Source of the DNA: GCA-020348445 sp965372465 | Lineage (GTDB): Archaea > Thermoplasmatota > Thermoplasmata > GCA-020350865 | DNA length: 9,592 bases | NCBI GenBank assembly: GCA_965372465.1 | Contig: CBDVCK010000125.1 | Location: 1 to 9,592, forward strand | Reading direction: 5' to 3' | In this document: piece by piece, positions 5,730-9,592 of the stretch | How the letters are laid out: each line of letters starts with the position of its first letter | Numbering within the stretch: the first letter of the stretch is position 1 | Position numbers and translations under genes: made by a program | Notes under the pieces: generated by a model | Databases searched by the model: none | What the model was told of the DNA's origin: nothing | Seen by the model: only the letters and a program-made list of their open reading frames with translations

Positions 5730-6524
5730 ATGGGTGAGATCATATTCATAGGCCTGGGATTATTCGATGAAAAAGACATTTCATTAAAGGGTCTGGATGC
5801 AGCAATAAGTTGTGATTTTCTATTTGCCGAGTTCTACACAGCAAGGCTTTCAGGCACAACCCCGGGGAAGATCAAAGACCTGATGGGAAAGACGGTGGAG
5901 ATATTAGATAGAGATGAAATGGAGAGAGGGGATGCTATCATCAAGGCTGCAAGGCAAAATAAAGTGGGGGTACTTGTAGCAGGAGACCCAATGACTGCCA
6001 CAACACATATCTCCCTTAAACTGCAGGCAAAAAAACACGGAATAAAAACAAGAATCATCCACGGAGCATCCATAATTTCATCTGCACCGGGACTATCAGG
6101 ACTTCATATCTATAAATTCGGAAGAACTACAAGCATTCCATTTCCCAAGGAGAATTATTTCCCAACAAGTCCCTATGATGCAATCAAAAAGAATCTTGGC
6201 AATGACCTGCATACCTTGATTTTGCTGGATATTGACGAGTGTGTTGAAAAGTACATGAGGGCAAATCAGGCCCTCAAATTGTTGTTAGAAATGGAAGATG
6301 AGAAAAAAGAAGGGGTAATCTCAAAGGATACACTAGTATGTGTTCTGGGGAGTGTGGGATCCGATGAACCTGTGGTTCGGGCAGGTTATCTTTCGAACCT
6401 ACTCGAAGAGAATTTTGGAGAGGGCTTGCACTGCCTGATAATTCCAGGAAAGCTGCATTTTATGGAGGCTGAGACACTGGTGGAGTTTGCGGGGGCACCG
6501 AGAGAGATACTTGATTCTGTATGA
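5730..6524 (+). CDS. dphB: Diphthine synthase (SAM-dependent methyltransferase)
   Basis: DphB methylates the 3-carboxy-3-aminopropyl group on the modified histidine of elongation factor 2, the second step of diphthamide synthesis, using S-adenosylmethionine in the cytoplasm. The 264 residues match the family's usual size and the tetrapyrrole-methylase fold. Visible motifs in order: GLGLFD (8-13), AEFYTARLSG (33-42), AGDPMTATTH (84-93) forming the SAM site, HGASIISSAPGLSGLHIYKF (111-130), LLDID (165-169), GSVGSDEPVVRAG (207-219) and PGKLHFMEAE (249-258). Nothing essential appears missing. The ATG at 5730 begins at the family's conserved N-terminus (MGEIIFIGLG), with AAGGA at 5717-5721. It stands alone, divergent from nac and followed by a 254-base gap. 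Both neighbours nac and dphB serve translation, but they are not in one operon. Confidence 0.96.
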   Translation: MGEIIFIGLGLFDEKDISLKGLDAAISCDFLFAEFYTARLSGTTPGKIKDLMGKTVEILDRDEMERGDAIIKAARQNKVGVLVAGDPMTATTHISLKLQAKKHGIKTRIIHGASIISSAPGLSGLHIYKFGRTTSIPFPKENYFPTSPYDAIKKNLGNDLHTLILLDIDECVEKYMRANQALKLLLEMEDEKKEGVISKDTLVCVLGSVGSDEPVVRAGYLSNLLEENFGEGLHCLIIPGKLHFMEAETLVEFAGAPREILDSV

Positions 6525-6778
6525 AGCAGTTAAAGCAAAAAGAATTATTACCACAAAATATCTCTTTCAGATTTCTTCACAATATTGAAGGATTTAGACA
6601 TTTTTCAATTTACTATTTGCTAATTCCATCATTAAAAATCTTGCATTATTCCATAAGGTATTTATAATCTGGATTCTATTTCCTTTAATAAATTTAAAGA
6701 TAGAGGCAACGTGAAACTGGTTTTTCCTGTTGTATAAATCTATGGATATATGATAAATAATCTAGGAGGGAGAAGAAA
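6525..6778 (+). promoter_or_regulatory. Gap upstream of the C25 peptidase: TATA box and strong Shine-Dalgarno
   Basis: No gene or RNA is supported in this A+T-rich stretch. Near its right end TATAAAT (6733-6739) is a good TATA box, which would start transcription near 6760. AGGAGG (6764-6769) is a full Shine-Dalgarno, nine bases before the ATG at 6779. This is the strongest ribosome-binding site in the window and fits high expression of an exported enzyme. The T-rich patches around 6600 and 6680-6695 may end the dphB transcript, but none stands out. Confidence 0.5.
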
Positions 6779-9592
6779 ATGGTAAGAAAAAGAACGAGAA
6801 GACTTATTTTGTCCTTAGTAACCGCCTTTGTAATAATAGCAGGATTGGCTGCTGCAGCCATCAACACGAATCATTTCGAGATGGGACTGCCTGATGGGGA
6901 GAATCAGCCTCAAGGCGAGGCCCCATTAAAATCACCAGATGACGAGATGGACGGGGAAAGCAATTCACAATCTACATCAATGGCAGGTGCAAATAACACC
7001 ATCAACCGCATTATTGAGGCTGGTAATTTCACAATAACCGAAGATGATGAAGGATTTCATATTATCAATATGTCCTTGCCGGGCTATTGGATGACAAGAT
7101 CACCTGGAGACCCTGCCCTTCCTGAGGCAATGCTGGAATTCTTGGTTCCCCAGGATATCGACTGGTCAAGCGTACAACTTACGGTTAATATCCGTCAATC
7201 AATGGTTCTAAACGGAACCTACAATATAGCACCAAATCCTCCCTTCGAGGCTGAGGTAAGTGAAATAGACCCTGAACTTGATCATGAATATGATTGGGGT
7301 TATGAAAAGAGCATAGTAAACGGAAAAAACATGCGGGTCTACGGAAAAAATGAGCCCTATCCTGAGGAATCTGTAGAGATGATTCCCTACACACAACGAA
7401 AAGAGGGGATCAGATTGAAATTTATAAATGCGAATTACGTTCGTCTCATGTACAGACCCTTCCAGTACAATCCCGTCAGCAAAGAATTGACCTTGATTAG
7501 AACTGTTAACATACAAATTACCTTTGACACCCTTTTTATTCCATTTCTTTCCGGGTCTTCTGGGTCCACTTACGATTACGTAATTATCACAACCAATGAT
7601 ATCGTGGCAAACAGCGAAAAGCTAACTAATTTCATCAATCTTAAAGAATTGACACATGATGTCAAAGTCGTCACAGAAGATGATTTTGACGGCCTTACTG
7701 GTCAAGCACCGAACGGCAGAGCAGAAAAGATCAGACAGTGGTTAAAGAACAATTACATATCAATGGGAATAGAATATGTTTTATTGGTTGGGGATCCTGA
7801 TCCGGATGATCCTACAGATCTCGGAGATTCCATCGGTGATATCCCCATGAAAATGATGATGCCGCGCTATTTTGCCTGGAAGTATAGGGAAAGCCCCACC
7901 GATTTATTCTATGCCGACCTTACCGGTAACTGGGATTTGGATGGTGATGAATTTTATGGTGAGGATTTCGACTTTATTCATGATGAAAGCCCTGATCCAG
8001 GCAACATTAACACGGATTACTTCTCAGTCAGATGGACGGGATCGGTGACCTTCGATTTCAGTGAAACCTATCAATTTCACACTTTTAGTGATGGTGGAGT
8101 AAAACTATACATTGATGGGTCCCTGGTCATAGACGAATGGGATACATTATCAGAACATCCCCCATCCAATCACTATGGCTCTAAAGCAATGACCCCAGGG
8201 AATCATTCAATAACCCTGGAGTACAAAGAACATACTGGAGATGGAATAATTCAGCTTATGTGGAAGACAACCACATCCGATGATCGAAAACATCAGACTA
8301 TACCACTTGATCATTTATGGAATGAAACAGGTGCTTTAGCAGGGCTTACAGGAAGATTCTACAATAATGTTTATCTCACAGGTTCTCCCGATCTGGTAAG
8401 ACCGGATGGTGAGCTGATAAATTTTAAATGGGGAACAGGAGACCAAGGACCCGGAGGACCCGATACCGGGAGCGATGTTTTCGTTGGAAGAATACCTGTT
8501 TACAACGACGATTATACTCAATTAGATGAAATCTTGCTGAAAATAATCGTCTATGAGACCGATGCGGGTGATATATCCTGGAGAGAATCCATTCTGTTTC
8601 CAATGAAACCCATGGATGATAACACACCCGCGGCCCATCTGGCAGAAGGAATTAAAAGCGGCATTTCAAATCCTCAAGGTTTCACATCCTATAGTATATA
8701 TGAAGAAGATTACAATCCACCTACACCGGATTTGTTCCCATGCACTAAAAGCAATGTATTAAATGAATGGAAGAATGGGTATGGTTTTGTGGCATGGGTA
8801 ACCCACGGATCTCCAACAAGTGGGTCCAGTGTTTTCGATTCGGGTTTAGCACCCCAGCTTGATGGTACCAAACCCTCATTTACAGTCCAGGCTTCATGTT
8901 CCACTAGCCATCCTGAAAGGGACGACAATCTTGGCTATGCTCTACTGAAAAATGGAGCCGTTGCCACTGTAGGGGCTTCAAGGGTCTCATGGTATTCAGG
9001 GGGTAACTGGACAGCATACAATCCCACGGACGGTACTTATCATGGCCTTGATTATTTCTACTCAAAAGGAGTTATCACCGATGGTCTTCCGGCAGGTGCT
9101 GCCTTGGCTGCGCAAAAAGCACCGATCCCCAAGGTAGGTATGAATGAAATGGATTTCAATCTCTATGGAGACCCGGACACCTATCTATTGAGCGTTATTG
9201 CCAATGTTCCTCCGGTTGCAGATGCCAATGGTCCCTATTCAGTGGATGAAGGAACAACTGTTACATTCGATGGTTCAGGATCGTATGATCCCGATACCTA
9301 TCCCGCTCCACTGGAGTACCGCTGGGACTTCGATGGTGATGGCATCTGGGATACAGGCTGGTCCACCAGTGCCACTGCAACTTTCACGTGGACTGATGAT
9401 TATTCAGGGACAGTTATTTTAGAGGTCTCAGACAGCGTGTTGACAGATACCGATTCGACGACTGTTACTGTGAACAATGTCGCACCTTCGATTACTCCCT
9501 TCGGACCATTTTCAGGTGACGAACCCTTGTATGTCGGTATCACAACAACCTCTGATGATCCCGGCAGTGACGATTTGACCTTCACATGGGTT
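6779..9592 (+). CDS. Exported C25 (gingipain-like) cysteine peptidase with inserted PA14 and C-terminal PKD domains; 3' end outside window
   Basis: The frame is open from 6779 to the window edge (938 codons). Basic residues (VRKRTRR) and a hydrophobic stretch (about 9-27) make a signal peptide. A prodomain follows (about 75-260) with the family-like PGDPALPEAMLEFLVPQD (109-126). The C25 catalytic domain begins at about 274 (TYDYVIITTNDIV, then YVLLVGDPDPD) and reaches YADLTGNWDLDGD (388-400). It is then interrupted by PA14-like sequence (about 405-574) and resumes at SDVFVGRIPVYNDD (575-588). The likely catalytic pair is H676 in WVTHGS and C707 in VQASCSTS; their 31-residue spacing resembles the His/Cys pair of gingipains. 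The domain ends near NLYGDPDTYLLS (about 804-815). A PKD domain (about 821-910, core YRWDFDGDG) and the start of another repeat follow. The likely role is extracellular proteolysis of proteins or peptides, possibly with PA14-mediated carbohydrate binding. Substrate preference is unknown. Confidence 0.9.
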   Translation, partial: MVRKRTRRLILSLVTAFVIIAGLAAAAINTNHFEMGLPDGENQPQGEAPLKSPDDEMDGESNSQSTSMAGANNTINRIIEAGNFTITEDDEGFHIINMSLPGYWMTRSPGDPALPEAMLEFLVPQDIDWSSVQLTVNIRQSMVLNGTYNIAPNPPFEAEVSEIDPELDHEYDWGYEKSIVNGKNMRVYGKNEPYPEESVEMIPYTQRKEGIRLKFINANYVRLMYRPFQYNPVSKELTLIRTVNIQITFDTLFIPFLSGSSGSTYDYVIITTNDIVANSEKLTNFINLKELTHDVKVVTEDDFDGLTGQAPNGRAEKIRQWLKNNYISMGIEYVLLVGDPDPDDPTDLGDSIGDIPMKMMMPRYFAWKYRESPTDLFYADLTGNWDLDGDEFYGEDFDFIHDESPDPGNINTDYFSVRWTGSVTFDFSETYQFHTFSDGGVKLYIDGSLVIDEWDTLSEHPPSNHYGSKAMTPGNHSITLEYKEHTGDGIIQLMWKTTTSDDRKHQTIPLDHLWNETGALAGLTGRFYNNVYLTGSPDLVRPDGELINFKWGTGDQGPGGPDTGSDVFVGRIPVYNDDYTQLDEILLKIIVYETDAGDISWRESILFPMKPMDDNTPAAHLAEGIKSGISNPQGFTSYSIYEEDYNPPTPDLFPCTKSNVLNEWKNGYGFVAWVTHGSPTSGSSVFDSGLAPQLDGTKPSFTVQASCSTSHPERDDNLGYALLKNGAVATVGASRVSWYSGGNWTAYNPTDGTYHGLDYFYSKGVITDGLPAGAALAAQKAPIPKVGMNEMDFNLYGDPDTYLLSVIANVPPVADANGPYSVDEGTTVTFDGSGSYDPDTYPAPLEYRWDFDGDGIWDTGWSTSATATFTWTDDYSGTVILEVSDSVLTDTDSTTVTVNNVAPSITPFGPFSGDEPLYVGITTTSDDPGSDDLTFTWV
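8012..8500 (+). other. PA14 domain in permuted order inside the C25 catalytic domain
   Basis: Residues about 412-524 read as the body of a PA14 domain: YFSVRWTGSV, YQFHTFSDGGVKLYIDG, LVIDEW, MTPGNHSITLEYKEHTGDG and IQLMW. In ordinary PA14 domains this body is preceded by a GLTGxYYNN...GxPxLxRxD..InFxWGTG segment. Here that segment (GLTGRFYNN at 532-540 through WGTGDQGPGG at 561-570) comes after the body and runs straight back into the peptidase strand DVFVGRIPV. The motifs are seen in sequence; that the two pieces fold together is inference. Confidence 0.7.
9239..9508 (+). other. PKD domain at the C-terminal side of the C25 peptidase
   Basis: Residues about 821-910 show PPVADANGPYSVDEGTTV, the GSGSYDPD turn, the core YRWDFDGDGIWD and the closing VTVNN strand. 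VAPSITPFGP then opens a further related repeat that is cut by the window edge. Such domains commonly act as spacers or binding modules on archaeal surface proteins. Confidence 0.85.

Noticed and set aside
8012..8500. Two separate, complete PA14 domains
   Set aside because: Only one body and one N-terminal half are present. Each half lacks its partner in the normal order, so two full domains are not possible in this length.

Overview
The window looks like a chromosomal segment of a euryarchaeal genome, most likely Thermoplasmatota. It carries archaeal or archaeal/eukaryal genes: a single-chain NAC with a UBA tail, a DphB-type diphthine synthase, and an archaeal DHH/RecJ-like nuclease. Genes are preceded by BRE/TATA-like boxes, and several appear to have very short or no leaders. 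Where a Shine-Dalgarno is present it is of the GGTGA or AGGAGG type. The PKD-domain surface proteins and the gingipain-like peptidase fit the sediment-type Thermoplasmata. The lineage is an inference from gene content only.

Layout, left to right. (1) The 3' part of a SufS-type cysteine desulfurase (+). (2) A small orphan exported protein (+, 1000-1404), convergent with an A+T-rich orphan membrane-anchored exported protein (-, 1432-1986), with a probable shared T-rich terminator between them. (3) A flavin-reductase-like FMN-binding protein (-, 2056-2565). A perfect 19-bp palindrome and a TATA box lie between it and the 1432-1986 gene. (4) A divergently transcribed DHH/DHHA1 RecJ-like exonuclease (+, 2686-4122). 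(5) A convergent membrane-anchored PKD protein (-, 4133-4972), then NAC (-, 5087-5440). (6) A 289-base regulatory gap, then dphB (+, 5730-6524). (7) A 254-base gap, then a large exported C25 (gingipain-like) peptidase that starts at 6779 and runs open off the right edge (938 codons visible).

There are two functional themes. One is core information processing and translation: the DHH nuclease for replication/repair, NAC at the ribosome exit tunnel, DphB for the EF-2 diphthamide modification, and the desulfurase for Fe-S or thio-cofactor sulfur. The other is a set of cell-surface and secreted proteins: two orphans, the PKD protein and the C25 peptidase. The most notable observation is that the C25 catalytic domain is interrupted, ahead of its His/Cys dyad, by a PA14 domain whose halves are in swapped order (C-terminal body first, N-terminal strands second), as in a circular permutation. 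A second is that the 184-residue orphan and the PKD protein, about 2.5 kb apart, appear to share an unnamed C-terminal extracellular module. I found no tRNA, rRNA, CRISPR array or insertion sequence.
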